A DNA stretch of 64,000 nucleotides from Porticoccaceae bacterium (GCA_902557735.1 CACEBC010000008.1:1-64000), one strand, 5' to 3'; shown: positions 35,578 to 43,997, counted from the stretch's first letter. Translations and numbers: made by a program. Notes: generated by a model not told the origin, from the sequence alone.

Positions 35578-36210
35578 TTGTTTGTTATCGATATGAATAG
35601 TGTTAAACAGGTCGGCGAATTCGGCTCAAAAGCATGGTGTGAGGCATGTGCCGCCTTCGGCGTAGAGATTCTGAAAGCATCAGATCTTCCGGGGGATTTG
35701 TCATGGGGTTTTAGTGAAATCTATACCTCGCCGCCCTCTAGGCTAGTCAGCGATGATTGGCCCGTGTCTGGATATCACTTCATGATACATGAGGGGCTAG
35801 TGTCAGGCGGAGGAGGTGTTACAGACGCTTGTCTCGCGTTGCCCGGCTTCCATGTCAGGATGCGCTGGGCCTACATTTGTAACCAGTCGAGCACGAAATA
35901 CGGGTTTGAGGGCCAGCGGCAGCGAAGTTCAGAGGAGAATGTGCTTAAGGAACAAATGGCCAATTATCTTGGTTTTGAGCCCAACCTTGGGGCAATAGAC
36001 AACCCTGTTTGGCCAAAACCTATAATCGCTGCTTTAAGTGTTGGTGTCGAAGAGGGTGCGGGCTTGCACAATATTGCGGCAAGCCTCCAAATGTCTTCGC
36101 CGGAGTTTTCTGGTCTCCCAGTTACGGAAATGGGAGTGCCAGAATTTTCATTGATGAGCGATAGCCAGAAAGAATTTTTCTTGGCCTTGTGCGATATAAA
36201 TAGATCATGA
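35578..36210 (+). CDS. Conserved-looking protein of unknown function
   Basis: About 210 residues from TTG 35578, chosen because GGAGGG at 35566-35571 lies 6 bases before it. The frame extends back to an ATG at 35386 that lies inside the operator, which makes that start unlikely. I do not recognise the family. No signal peptide or membrane segment. It has a Cys-rich start (WCEACAAFG), a Gly-rich loop (HEGLVSGGGGVTDACL), and a late stretch GVEEGAGLHNIAASLQ. Its position between the operator and the transposase-like gene suggests a role in regulation or in the pathway; neither is supported further. Confidence 0.65.
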   Translation: MFVIDMNSVKQVGEFGSKAWCEACAAFGVEILKASDLPGDLSWGFSEIYTSPPSRLVSDDWPVSGYHFMIHEGLVSGGGGVTDACLALPGFHVRMRWAYICNQSSTKYGFEGQRQRSSEENVLKEQMANYLGFEPNLGAIDNPVWPKPIIAALSVGVEEGAGLHNIAASLQMSSPEFSGLPVTEMGVPEFSLMSDSQKEFFLALCDINRS

Positions 36211-36230
36211 TCTACATTGCCATGCTGTTA

Positions 36231-36242
36231 CAAAATGGGTGA
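36231..36242. promoter_or_regulatory. Island operator half-site before the transposase-like gene
   Basis: CAAAATGGGTGA, matching the right half and flank of the type palindrome. It sits about 55 bases before the ATG of the transposase-like gene. The left arm is degenerate (ACA for CCA). If bound by the same regulator, it would give feedback on this gene. Confidence 0.4.
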
Positions 36243-36295
36243 ATATCAAGAAAATTTTAAATAAAATATAGTCGATAAGAATTAGAGGATAAGCC

Positions 36296-37483
36296 ATGTC
36301 AAACCTTGACTCCAGGCTATATAAATTTGCAGATTACCTCTGTTCGCAGAGATTTGGGAAGCCCGTTGGAAAAGTTGACGAAAAGTTCATAAAAAACATG
36401 TTCACCGGCATTTGGCAGACGCGATCAGTCAACTTAACGGAGATAGCTCGCTCGCTTAATGAAAATATTCGACTGCACGCTACTCACAAGCGCCTTTCTC
36501 GAAATTTAGATAATCTCGAGCTACAAGAACGGTTATCATCGGGTTTGCTCAAAATGGTCGCTGAGCATGTGAAACCAGAAACACGTTTGTTGGTGCATGT
36601 TCACGAGATCACGAAGAAGTATGCATGCAAGATCGAATTTCTGCCGGATAAAGAGGCTGATTCCAAAGCAGGTTTCAAGGTCTGCGAGATTCTGGCAACC
36701 CATCCGAATTCAAAGGACTATATGCCCATGCTGGCTCGCGTCTGGTCTGACCAGACGCCCCAATATCAGTGCGACGAGATGGAAATTCAAAAAGCAGTTA
36801 AACAAGTTCTTGAGGCAACAGAAAACAGAGGCATATTGCATTTTGACGATCGAAGCTTAAAAGGTAATTTAATTCAGCAGTTAATGCGCGATAGCAAAGC
36901 TAATTTTGTTGCCATGGTGGACGATGTTAATTTGGTTGTAAACTGCAGGGGCGTTGAGGCAACACTATCGGCGCTTTGCGAGGATATCGAAACGCCCTAT
37001 GGTAAAATGATGTTTAAACTCGTTCCAGAGGGGGTGGCAGGAACCTCATCTCAAACCGATATGGATCTTTTTATGCACGTAGGTTCCCTTCCTGTTAAAT
37101 TGCTTGGAAACCCTCGAAGGCTCAGTCTGATCGCATTAAAATCAAAAAATCGCTTGGTCGGTGATCATGTGACGCCCCTTATTACTTCGCTTACCCGACT
37201 GCGATCCAGAAAGGCTTTAATGGGATTGGTTGAGTCATTTCTCTCGATACATGATGTAATTGGTCTCCATAGCGAACTACGAGATCAATTTAATCCATCT
37301 GGGTTCCGTGTCCTAACATACAATCGTCTGCAGCTACTATTGACCATGCTTCAGGCGGTGATATGTGCGGAATCATCTTTGCCTGGGAAGGTCGCTGTTG
37401 TTGACCAACAATATTCCAGGCAACCACATGATGGAGATTTAACTCGGACTTATTATCGTCCCGAAGAGGGGTTGGAGGCTTAG
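36296..37483 (+). CDS. IS4-family transposase-like protein, catalytic residues lost
   Basis: 395 residues, full-length and uninterrupted. The order of segments follows an IS4-type transposase: N-terminal IWQTRSVNLTEIARSL and THKRLSRNLDN, then VHEITKKYACKIEFL where active enzymes have LDxTDIxKPYAKKMEYL, then ILHFDDRSLKGN, and a C-terminal FRVLTYNRLQLLLTML. The first catalytic Asp is replaced by His/Glu, and the YREK-region Glu is missing (LSIHDVIGLHSE where RWxxEExFR is expected). Only the second Asp may remain. No terminal inverted repeats or target duplications were seen. AGAGGATAAG before the ATG is a plausible ribosome site, and the next gene starts 3 bases after its stop. I infer a domesticated DNA-binding protein. 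Confidence 0.72.
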   Translation: MSNLDSRLYKFADYLCSQRFGKPVGKVDEKFIKNMFTGIWQTRSVNLTEIARSLNENIRLHATHKRLSRNLDNLELQERLSSGLLKMVAEHVKPETRLLVHVHEITKKYACKIEFLPDKEADSKAGFKVCEILATHPNSKDYMPMLARVWSDQTPQYQCDEMEIQKAVKQVLEATENRGILHFDDRSLKGNLIQQLMRDSKANFVAMVDDVNLVVNCRGVEATLSALCEDIETPYGKMMFKLVPEGVAGTSSQTDMDLFMHVGSLPVKLLGNPRRLSLIALKSKNRLVGDHVTPLITSLTRLRSRKALMGLVESFLSIHDVIGLHSELRDQFNPSGFRVLTYNRLQLLLTMLQAVICAESSLPGKVAVVDQQYSRQPHDGDLTRTYYRPEEGLEA

Positions 37484-37485
37484 CA

Positions 37486-38367
37486 TTGGCTAGTGAAAGC
37501 ATGCAGGCAATACTGAGTGCCTATAAGAGTCAAGGCGCGAAGACAAAGAATCTGGGTTCCATGGAGGAGCAACGCGAGGGCTTCGACAGGCATATGGCCC
37601 ACCTGCAGCTTCCGAGAGGTATTGTGACAGAGGACTTTTTTTTGGCTGGGCGTCCAGCAAGACGTTTTCAGCCAAACGGGCTAGAAACTGAGGAGGTAGT
37701 CCTGTACCTCCATGGCGGAGGATATAGAACGGGCTCTCTAGACTCTCACAGTTCGGTCATGGGGCACCTAGCGGCTACCTGCAATGCGGGGGTAATTGGC
37801 CTGGACTATCGGTTGGCACCTGAAAATCCCTTTCCAGCGGCGCTGGACGATTCGGTAGCGGCATTTGTCGAGATTTGTACATCCTTTGATGCTCATAAAA
37901 CAATGATTGCAGGCGACTCGGCTGGCGGTGGTCTTGCTCTTGCGTGCACGCTTAGGTTAAAGGAAAAAAATATGCCCTTGGCTGGCTGTCTGGCGCTCCT
38001 ATCGCCGGCTACCGATCTGACTATGAGTGGGGATAGCTACGGAGAGTTCCGTGAACTGTGGGCTGATGATTGCCTGCTTTACTCGGGCGATTATCCGCTT
38101 GACACGGTTGGGATATCTCCTTTGTTCGGAGATATGACTGGACTTCCGCCAATATTGATTCATGTGGCGAATGACGAGCCGTTACTAAGTGATTCTATTG
38201 GGCTTGAAAGGCGCGCTACAGATATGGGTGTCACTGTTGAGCTGAAACTTTTCCACGATGCCTTCCACTGCTTCCAGATTTTTACAGACTTACCGGAAGC
38301 TCAGGACGCACTGGCTGACATCGGACGATTCTTCAAACTAAATATCCGAGGAATGGTCGGTGATTGA
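37486..38367 (+). CDS. Alpha/beta hydrolase, hormone-sensitive-lipase family
   Basis: A 293-residue hydrolase with the HSL motifs: oxyanion loop YLHGGGYRTGSL, nucleophile IAGDSAGGGLAL (Ser), Asp in HVANDEPL and His in FHDAFHCFQ. The start is TTG 37486, since GGAGG at 37474-37478 lies 7 bases before it; an ATG five codons in is weaker. It directly follows the transposase-like gene and overlaps the next gene by 8 bases. It probably cuts a small ester or lactone in the cytoplasm. Confidence 0.9.
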   Translation: MASESMQAILSAYKSQGAKTKNLGSMEEQREGFDRHMAHLQLPRGIVTEDFFLAGRPARRFQPNGLETEEVVLYLHGGGYRTGSLDSHSSVMGHLAATCNAGVIGLDYRLAPENPFPAALDDSVAAFVEICTSFDAHKTMIAGDSAGGGLALACTLRLKEKNMPLAGCLALLSPATDLTMSGDSYGEFRELWADDCLLYSGDYPLDTVGISPLFGDMTGLPPILIHVANDEPLLSDSIGLERRATDMGVTVELKLFHDAFHCFQIFTDLPEAQDALADIGRFFKLNIRGMVGD

Positions 38368-39022
38368 CCCGGATTTCGAAAGGGTTGAGTTTGAGTACAA
38401 CCGTGATGGTTTTGCCATACTTCCTGCTTATTTGGATAGCTCAGAGCTCAACATCTTGAGAGATCGGGCGATTCCCTTGGCGAGGAAGCTACTGCACTTT
38501 GAGGCTGGCGGAGGTAGGTTTCGAAACCTGCTCAAGTCCTTGCAACGGCATGACATCTGGTTTGACACCCAACTCAAGGAGGGACGCCATGTACCCTTGA
38601 TTAATCATCTCATGGGCGGCGATGCTGTTGGTGCTTCTGCCGCCTGGTTTGATCGTCCAAAGGGAGAAATATCGGGGATCGAACCCCATGTGGACGCAAT
38701 TAGTGAACGTGGTTCTGCAAGCGCAGGAGCGACTATCTGGTTTGCCTTGGATCCTGTCGATATGGGAAATGGTTGCGTGCATTACCTGAAAGGATCTCAT
38801 ACAAAAAACTATCCCGGCGGGACCTGGGTGGCCGGCGTGAACAAGCAGGCTGAGAATGCTTTCGCCGCAGAATTGAATCCCGGTGATGCAGTAATTCACA
38901 GTGCCTATACGGTCCATTGGTCTGGCGGAAATTCCTCAGGCCGCCCTAGGCGGGCGATTTCTTATTTTTATCTGAGCCAATCTGCCTATCACTTATATCA
39001 AGAAAAAGGGAAGAAAAAATGA
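38360..39022 (+). CDS. Phytanoyl-CoA dioxygenase (PhyH) family
   Basis: A 220-residue Fe(II)/2-oxoglutarate oxygenase. The iron site is HVD in EPHVDAISE with the second His in YTVHWSGGNSSGRPRRA, where the Arg binds 2-oxoglutarate. GTG start, overlapping the hydrolase end by 8 bases. It should hydroxylate a small organic substrate; the substrate is unknown. The aldolase start overlaps its stop (ATGA), so three genes are coupled. Confidence 0.88.
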   Translation: MIDPDFERVEFEYNRDGFAILPAYLDSSELNILRDRAIPLARKLLHFEAGGGRFRNLLKSLQRHDIWFDTQLKEGRHVPLINHLMGGDAVGASAAWFDRPKGEISGIEPHVDAISERGSASAGATIWFALDPVDMGNGCVHYLKGSHTKNYPGGTWVAGVNKQAENAFAAELNPGDAVIHSAYTVHWSGGNSSGRPRRAISYFYLSQSAYHLYQEKGKKK

Positions 39023-39672
39023 CAGATTTTGACGAAGCGTTACTTAGGAAAGCACTCGTTAGGGCCTACAATCAAGTCGAGGAGAAAGGCCTGATGAACC
39101 AATCTTCTGGTAACTTAAGCTGCAGAGTACCCGGCGGAATGCTGATTTCTTGCACTGGGGCGTCAGCCGAAAACCTTACGGAAGATCGTGTGGTTATGGT
39201 TGCTGATGACGGGAGCTTTACTGGAAAGTTAAAGCCGTCGACTGAATGGCGGATGCACTTGGAAGTTTATCGACGACATGATAAAGCAAATGCTGTCGTG
39301 CATACTCACTCGGATTATTGTGTGGCGATGGCCTGCAATAATCTGCCGCTGCCTGGTTTTCACTATATGGTTGGTCTGTTTGGCAATAGCAGTGTTCCCT
39401 GTGTCCCGTACTCGGTTTTTGGGTCACAAGAGCTTGCGAACGACGCAGCAGAGGGTTTAACTGATCAGGCGGCGTGTCTCCTCGGAAGTCATGGGATGAT
39501 CTGCCGTGGTGGTGATTTCGATATTGCGGTTGGGCATGCAGAGCGACTGGAGATCATCTGCAAGCACTATGTGCTGGCCAAATCCCTTGGCGAGCCAGAT
39601 CTTTTAACAGATGAGCAGTGGGACGAGTTTTTTGGAAGGGCGAAGAAGGTCGCCTACTCTAACTTTATTTGA
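39019..39672 (+). CDS. Class II aldolase/adducin family (FucA/OtnC-like)
   Basis: A 217-residue zinc aldolase-type protein. It has NQSSGNLSCRV, the Glu in KPSTEWRMHLEVYR (catalytic in FucA), the zinc pair in VVHTHSDYC and a later His in LLGSHGMICRGG. Length equals FucA and OtnC. It either cleaves a ketose phosphate or decarboxylates a 3-oxo-tetronate phosphate; the OtnK-like kinase at 9856 makes the second reading attractive. It ends the four-gene plus-strand unit. Confidence 0.9.
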   Translation: MTDFDEALLRKALVRAYNQVEEKGLMNQSSGNLSCRVPGGMLISCTGASAENLTEDRVVMVADDGSFTGKLKPSTEWRMHLEVYRRHDKANAVVHTHSDYCVAMACNNLPLPGFHYMVGLFGNSSVPCVPYSVFGSQELANDAAEGLTDQAACLLGSHGMICRGGDFDIAVGHAERLEIICKHYVLAKSLGEPDLLTDEQWDEFFGRAKKVAYSNFI

Positions 39673-39741
39673 GAAGGATTGTTTGAAACCTAGCTCCAAG
39701 TGATTCATAGCTTTAGTCGTGAGCTGGAGCAGCGTTTTACT

Positions 39742-39785
39742 GGCCCAAGGTCACTAGATGGGTTGTGCAAGACACGCCTTGGGCC
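39742..39785. repeat. Inverted repeat after the aldolase gene
   Basis: GGCCCAAGG at 39742-39750 and its exact complement CCTTGGGCC at 39777-39785, separated by 26 bases. It lies where the accessory region gives way to core-like genes. It may be a terminator hairpin with a large loop or a leftover of recombination. Confidence 0.5.
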
Positions 39786-39902
39786 CGTGAAATGTGTCCT
39801 AACAAAATGAGCTTGCAAAAACTATAATGGATAGAAAGCGGAGCCGATACGCTAGCCTTTGATCCGTTCATTTTGAAACTTTGTTTTTTGGAGATATGCG
39901 CC

Positions 39903-41060
39903 ATGAGTTTTGATTGGCAAGCTAACTGGATGACCGAGGAACACCTGATGTTCAAAGAATCGACCCGTAAATTTATGGAGGCTGAGATTGCTCCAAATGC
40001 CGATCGCTGGGACGAGCAAGGGTTTGTCGACAGAGATTTCTGGCTCAAGGCCGGCTCGAGTGGCTTACTCGGAGCTTCTGCTCCAGCTGAGTTTGGAGGC
40101 GCACAAGTAGATCAGAGTTTTGATGCACTGACTATTTATGAACAGGCACGTGTCGGTGATGCCGGGTGGGGTTTCGGTGTTCATAATATCTGTGTTCATT
40201 ACCTTGTGGCGTTTGGAAGTGACGAGCAAAAGTCTCGCTGGTTGCCGGGCCTGATTGCAGGCGAAATAATACCTGCCATTGCAATGACCGAGCCCGGAAC
40301 CGGATCGGATCTGCAAGCAGTCAAGACCACAGCCACTGCGGATGGTAATTACTATGTTATAAATGGCTCAAAAATTTTTATCACCAATGGCCAATTAGCC
40401 GATTTAGTGATCGTTGTGGCGAAGACGGACCAGGAGGCAGGTGCAAGCGGGGTGTCATTGATTGTTTTAGAACCCAATGCGGCGGTCGGTTTCCAGCGAG
40501 GACGTAACCTAAAGAAACTTGGCATGAAAGGCCAAGATACTTCGGAGTTGTTCTTTGAAAACGTCAGAGTCCCGCGAGAAAATCTCTTGGGAGAGCATGA
40601 GGGAAGAGGATTTTTCCAGTTAATGAATCAGTTAGGTTGGGAGCGTCTTGTAATTGCCATCGGAGCTGTTGGAGCAATGGACGGTATGATGAGAGAGACT
40701 GTTGCCTATGTTAGGACGCGCAAAGCATTTGGGCAGCGGTTGATGGACTTTCAAAATACGCGATTCAAACTAGCAGAAGCCAAGACTAAACTGGAGGCCA
40801 CTCGTTCCTTTGTCAATGAGTGCATTACCAAAGTGATTGGAGGTAATTTGGGGTCGGTAGACGGTGCGATGGCCAAGTGGTGGGGTTCGCAAATGCAGTG
40901 TGAGGTGGCCGACGAGTGTCTGCAACTTTTTGGAGGTTACGGTTACATGATGGAGTATCCGATTGCTAAAGCCTATGCTGACGCGCGCGTTCAAAAAATC
41001 TACGGAGGAAGTAATGAAATTCAAAAGGAGTTGATTGCACGTTTCCTTGATGCTGATTGA
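39903..41060 (+). CDS. Acyl-CoA dehydrogenase, isovaleryl/long-chain type
   Basis: A 385-residue flavoenzyme with AMTEPGTGSDLQAVKTTA, KIFITNGQLAD and the C-terminal QKIYGGSNEIQKELIAR. The position that carries the catalytic Glu in medium-chain enzymes is Gly here (YGG), while Glu is present in LGWERLVIAIGA, the position used by isovaleryl-CoA and long-chain dehydrogenases. The start is ATG 39903 (GGAG at 39889); the frame runs 10 codons further up. It feeds electrons to ETF during amino acid or fatty acid breakdown. It looks free-standing. Confidence 0.93.
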   Translation: MSFDWQANWMTEEHLMFKESTRKFMEAEIAPNADRWDEQGFVDRDFWLKAGSSGLLGASAPAEFGGAQVDQSFDALTIYEQARVGDAGWGFGVHNICVHYLVAFGSDEQKSRWLPGLIAGEIIPAIAMTEPGTGSDLQAVKTTATADGNYYVINGSKIFITNGQLADLVIVVAKTDQEAGASGVSLIVLEPNAAVGFQRGRNLKKLGMKGQDTSELFFENVRVPRENLLGEHEGRGFFQLMNQLGWERLVIAIGAVGAMDGMMRETVAYVRTRKAFGQRLMDFQNTRFKLAEAKTKLEATRSFVNECITKVIGGNLGSVDGAMAKWWGSQMQCEVADECLQLFGGYGYMMEYPIAKAYADARVQKIYGGSNEIQKELIARFLDAD

Positions 41061-41160
41061 TCTCCAGAGAGAAACAATGCATTTTGGATATGAGAGAGGC
41101 CTGAAAGGTTTGTGAAAGACATTTTGTTGTCTGCCAACCTAGTTTGAAGGAAAACCGAAA

Positions 41161-41625
41161 TTGAAGAATTTATTGAGAAATAGCGTTATATTCATATGTG
41201 TCGGTTTCATGACCAGCGCTTTGTTTATAGTTCAGACGACCTGGAGCAACCTACTTTGGTTATATCAAATGCAAATGCCAATCACCGGAGAAATTATAAT
41301 AGATGCGACGATTTTTGATCTGATAGGTTTAAATGGTGGGGGAGCTCTTCCAATCCCGATGGTTGCAATCGTAACCACAGTCTTATTAATTTCGTTTGTG
41401 ATAGCTCGCATCCTATTGATCTGGATTTTAATTAAACCGGTATTGCTATACACGATTGGCGGAGCAATTGGGATATGGACGCTCGTTGCTGTCATGCCGT
41501 TTTTTTTCTTTGACGTCGATGTGATGGCGGGCGCAAGAGGTGCTTCCGGAAAACTTTGTCTCGCTGTCATTGGCGGGATAGGTGGGTACACCTTTGGGAT
41601 TAATCTGAATCGGGGTATATCTTGA
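41161..41625 (+). CDS. Small membrane protein of unknown function
   Basis: 154 residues with about four hydrophobic helices, the first near SVIFICVGFMTSALFIVQTT. TTG start with AAGGA about 10 bases before it. I do not recognise the family. Its stop overlaps the next start (TTGA), so it is co-translated with the sugar dehydrogenase, and may assist that periplasmic protein. This is inference from position. Confidence 0.65.
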   Translation: MKNLLRNSVIFICVGFMTSALFIVQTTWSNLLWLYQMQMPITGEIIIDATIFDLIGLNGGGALPIPMVAIVTTVLLISFVIARILLIWILIKPVLLYTIGGAIGIWTLVAVMPFFFFDVDVMAGARGASGKLCLAVIGGIGGYTFGINLNRGIS

Positions 41626-42758
41626 GACAAATTTGTTGTTTTTTCTTAACGGCGATAGTCATATTTGGCCCAAGCGTTCAAGCTTCAGAAGGATATAATA
41701 TCGAAACGATAGCCAGTGATCTCGATCACCCTTGGAGTATTGCTGTTTTATCAGATAATGAATTTTTATTTACTGAGGGAGTGGGTCGATTGCGTCGGGT
41801 AATCGACTGGGAACTTGATCCATATCCAATAACAGGAATACCTCCGGTGTTGTTTAAGGGACAGGGAGCCCTGTCAGACGTGGTGTTGCATCCGGAATTC
41901 GGAGCCAATCGATATCTTTACTTGTCATTTTCTGAGACTGATTCGACCAATACTAACTTAAATACCCTGAGGGTAATCCGTGGTGAATACAAGAACGGGG
42001 TTTTGTCTAATTCTCTCACAGTTTTTAGAGCCACCCCTTTAAGAAAGCAAGCTCTTCATTTCGGGGCAAGACTGTTGTTTTTGCCAGACGGAACCCTGTT
42101 AATAACCGTAGGTGATGCTTTCAATCATCGAGAAGCTGCTCAAACGCTGGATAACCATTTTGGCAAGGTTGTTCGTATAAATGATGATGGCTCAGTGCCG
42201 CATGACAATCCATACGTTGGCCATCGTTCGGCTCTTGGTGAGATATGGTCATATGGTCATCGGAATATGCAAGGTTTGGCTTTCGGTGGGGATGGTGAGT
42301 TAATTTTTGAACATGAACATGGTCCGAAAGGTGGGGATGAACTGAACATCTTAAAACCAGGATTCAATTATGGCTGGCCCGCTGTCACGTACGGAATAGA
42401 TTACAGTGGCGCATTGATATCACCATTTACCGAAAAAGAGGGTATGCAACCGCCAATTAAATACTGGATCCCATCTATAGCACCATCAAGTATGGTGTTT
42501 TATGAAAAGGATATGTTTCCTGCTTGGAAAGGAAGCTTGCTTGTGTCCGCTCTCGTTCCCGGGGACGTGCGACGGCTAACTCTAAGTGGTGAAACAGTAA
42601 TTGGTGAGGAGATCCTTTTTGATGAGCTAGGAAGGGTAAGACACATCACTGTCGCACGTGATGGCAGTTTGCTTTTGGCTACAGATGGATCAGATGGAAA
42701 AATTATCCGCGTTTCGAAAAAGATTGTTTCTGCTACAAATTCGTTTGGAGAGGAATGA
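41622..42758 (+). CDS. PQQ-dependent sugar dehydrogenase (YliI/soluble GDH type)
   Basis: A 378-residue protein with a signal peptide (RQICCFFLTAIVIFGPSVQA). The six-bladed propeller of the glucose/sorbosone dehydrogenase family is seen in DLDHPWSIAVLSD, GDAFNHREAAQ, SYGHRNMQGLAF and HEHGPKGGDELN. It oxidises aldose sugars in the periplasm with PQQ; no PQQ synthesis genes are in the window. TTG start overlapping the membrane protein's stop. Confidence 0.9.
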   Translation: MRQICCFFLTAIVIFGPSVQASEGYNIETIASDLDHPWSIAVLSDNEFLFTEGVGRLRRVIDWELDPYPITGIPPVLFKGQGALSDVVLHPEFGANRYLYLSFSETDSTNTNLNTLRVIRGEYKNGVLSNSLTVFRATPLRKQALHFGARLLFLPDGTLLITVGDAFNHREAAQTLDNHFGKVVRINDDGSVPHDNPYVGHRSALGEIWSYGHRNMQGLAFGGDGELIFEHEHGPKGGDELNILKPGFNYGWPAVTYGIDYSGALISPFTEKEGMQPPIKYWIPSIAPSSMVFYEKDMFPAWKGSLLVSALVPGDVRRLTLSGETVIGEEILFDELGRVRHITVARDGSLLLATDGSDGKIIRVSKKIVSATNSFGEE

Positions 42759-43103
42759 AAGATTAATTTTCAGCAGATTTACTCAAACGCTGCTTTTAAT
42801 CGAGCCGTGCACTGATTATCGTGGTTTTGGGGAAGATGTGCTTCTATTCAGTAGAACAGGAAACCTATTGCGATCGCCAATCTTTAACTCCGTATCCTTC
42901 CGATAGATTGTGATTTGGAGTTGCGCAGGAGTGGTTTCGTGAACTAATCATTATAATTTCACGTAGTGTCAGAGCTGGATAATTTGCATAATAAGATTAA
43001 TAGATAGTGCAGCGTTGAAGCTTCGGGGGTTTCAATCAGACTTGTTTCTGGACAGGAGTTAGTTAATCCTAATTAACACTTCAAGGCTTCACCTTGCCTG
43101 TGG
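42759..43103. other. Intergenic region without recognisable gene
   Basis: 345 bases after the sugar dehydrogenase. Open frames here (for example 42658-42906) are out-of-frame continuations of the gene. No hairpin or motif stood out. Confidence 0.5.
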
Positions 43104-43982
43104 ATGTCAACTATGAGCAACAGAAAGTCAATTATGGGAATTTTGGTGTGCCTCGCCTCGGCCTTTGTCGTGACCGAGGCACTCAGTCTTGATAGTGCTA
43201 CAGTGCAGGGGTATCCCATTGTCGTTGTATGTTGTATTACTGCCTTCGCAATTCAGTGGTTATCGTTTATTCCCGCCTATGTATTTAAAACAGAGCACTT
43301 TTATGACCTCGCTGGATCCCTCACTCACATTACCGTGATGATAGTCGCCCTAGTTTCGATACCAACAGTCACCTTGAGGGATGTTTTACTAGTCTTACTC
43401 GTATTTGTTTGGGCGTCTAGGCTGGGTTCATTTTTATTTTTCCGAGTAAAAGAAACAGGCAGTGATGAACGATTCGCGCGCATCAAGTCCCGATTTTGGT
43501 GGTTTTTGATGGTATGGACTCTTCAAGGCTTATGGGTGTTTCTTACGCTTGCCATGGCATTAGCTGCTCTAACTTCGAATTACAAAGCAGACTTAAGTGC
43601 TTATGCTTGGTTAGGCGCAGGGATCTGGGCGCTCGGATTTGTTTTTGAGGTCATTGCTGATCATCAAAAAACCCAATTCCGAAGGGATCCTCATAAGAAA
43701 GCTGAATTTATCACCCATGGTTTGTGGTCTTGGTCAAGGCACCCCAACTATTTTGGGGAAATGTTGTTGTGGATTGGGGTTGCGGTGGTTTCAGCGCCAG
43801 TTTTAAGTGGATGGCAATGGGTTAGTTTGATTTCACCAATATTTGTGATTTTCCTATTATTGAAGCTTAGTGGGGTTGAATTACTTGAAGCTCGCGGAAA
43901 AAAGCGTTGGGGCCAAAACCCCGCCTACCAAAAATACCTCGAACAGACTTCTAAGCTTATCCCGCTCCCTCCTAAGGTATAG
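43104..43982 (+). CDS. DUF1295 membrane protein (steroid-reductase/methyltransferase-like)
   Basis: A 292-residue protein with about seven membrane helices. It has the DUF1295 core: KTEHFYDLAGSLTHI, WASRLGSFLFFRVKETG, ADHQKTQFRRDP and LWSWSRHPNYFGEMLLW. Family relatives include 5-alpha-reductases and isoprenylcysteine methyltransferases, so NADPH-dependent reduction of a lipid is possible. Nothing nearby specifies the substrate. Confidence 0.9.
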   Translation: MSTMSNRKSIMGILVCLASAFVVTEALSLDSATVQGYPIVVVCCITAFAIQWLSFIPAYVFKTEHFYDLAGSLTHITVMIVALVSIPTVTLRDVLLVLLVFVWASRLGSFLFFRVKETGSDERFARIKSRFWWFLMVWTLQGLWVFLTLAMALAALTSNYKADLSAYAWLGAGIWALGFVFEVIADHQKTQFRRDPHKKAEFITHGLWSWSRHPNYFGEMLLWIGVAVVSAPVLSGWQWVSLISPIFVIFLLLKLSGVELLEARGKKRWGQNPAYQKYLEQTSKLIPLPPKV

Positions 43983-43997
43983 AATAAGAAAATGGCT

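Noticed and set aside
36211-37485. Active insertion sequence
   Set aside because: No terminal inverted repeats or target duplications are visible, and catalytic residues are missing.
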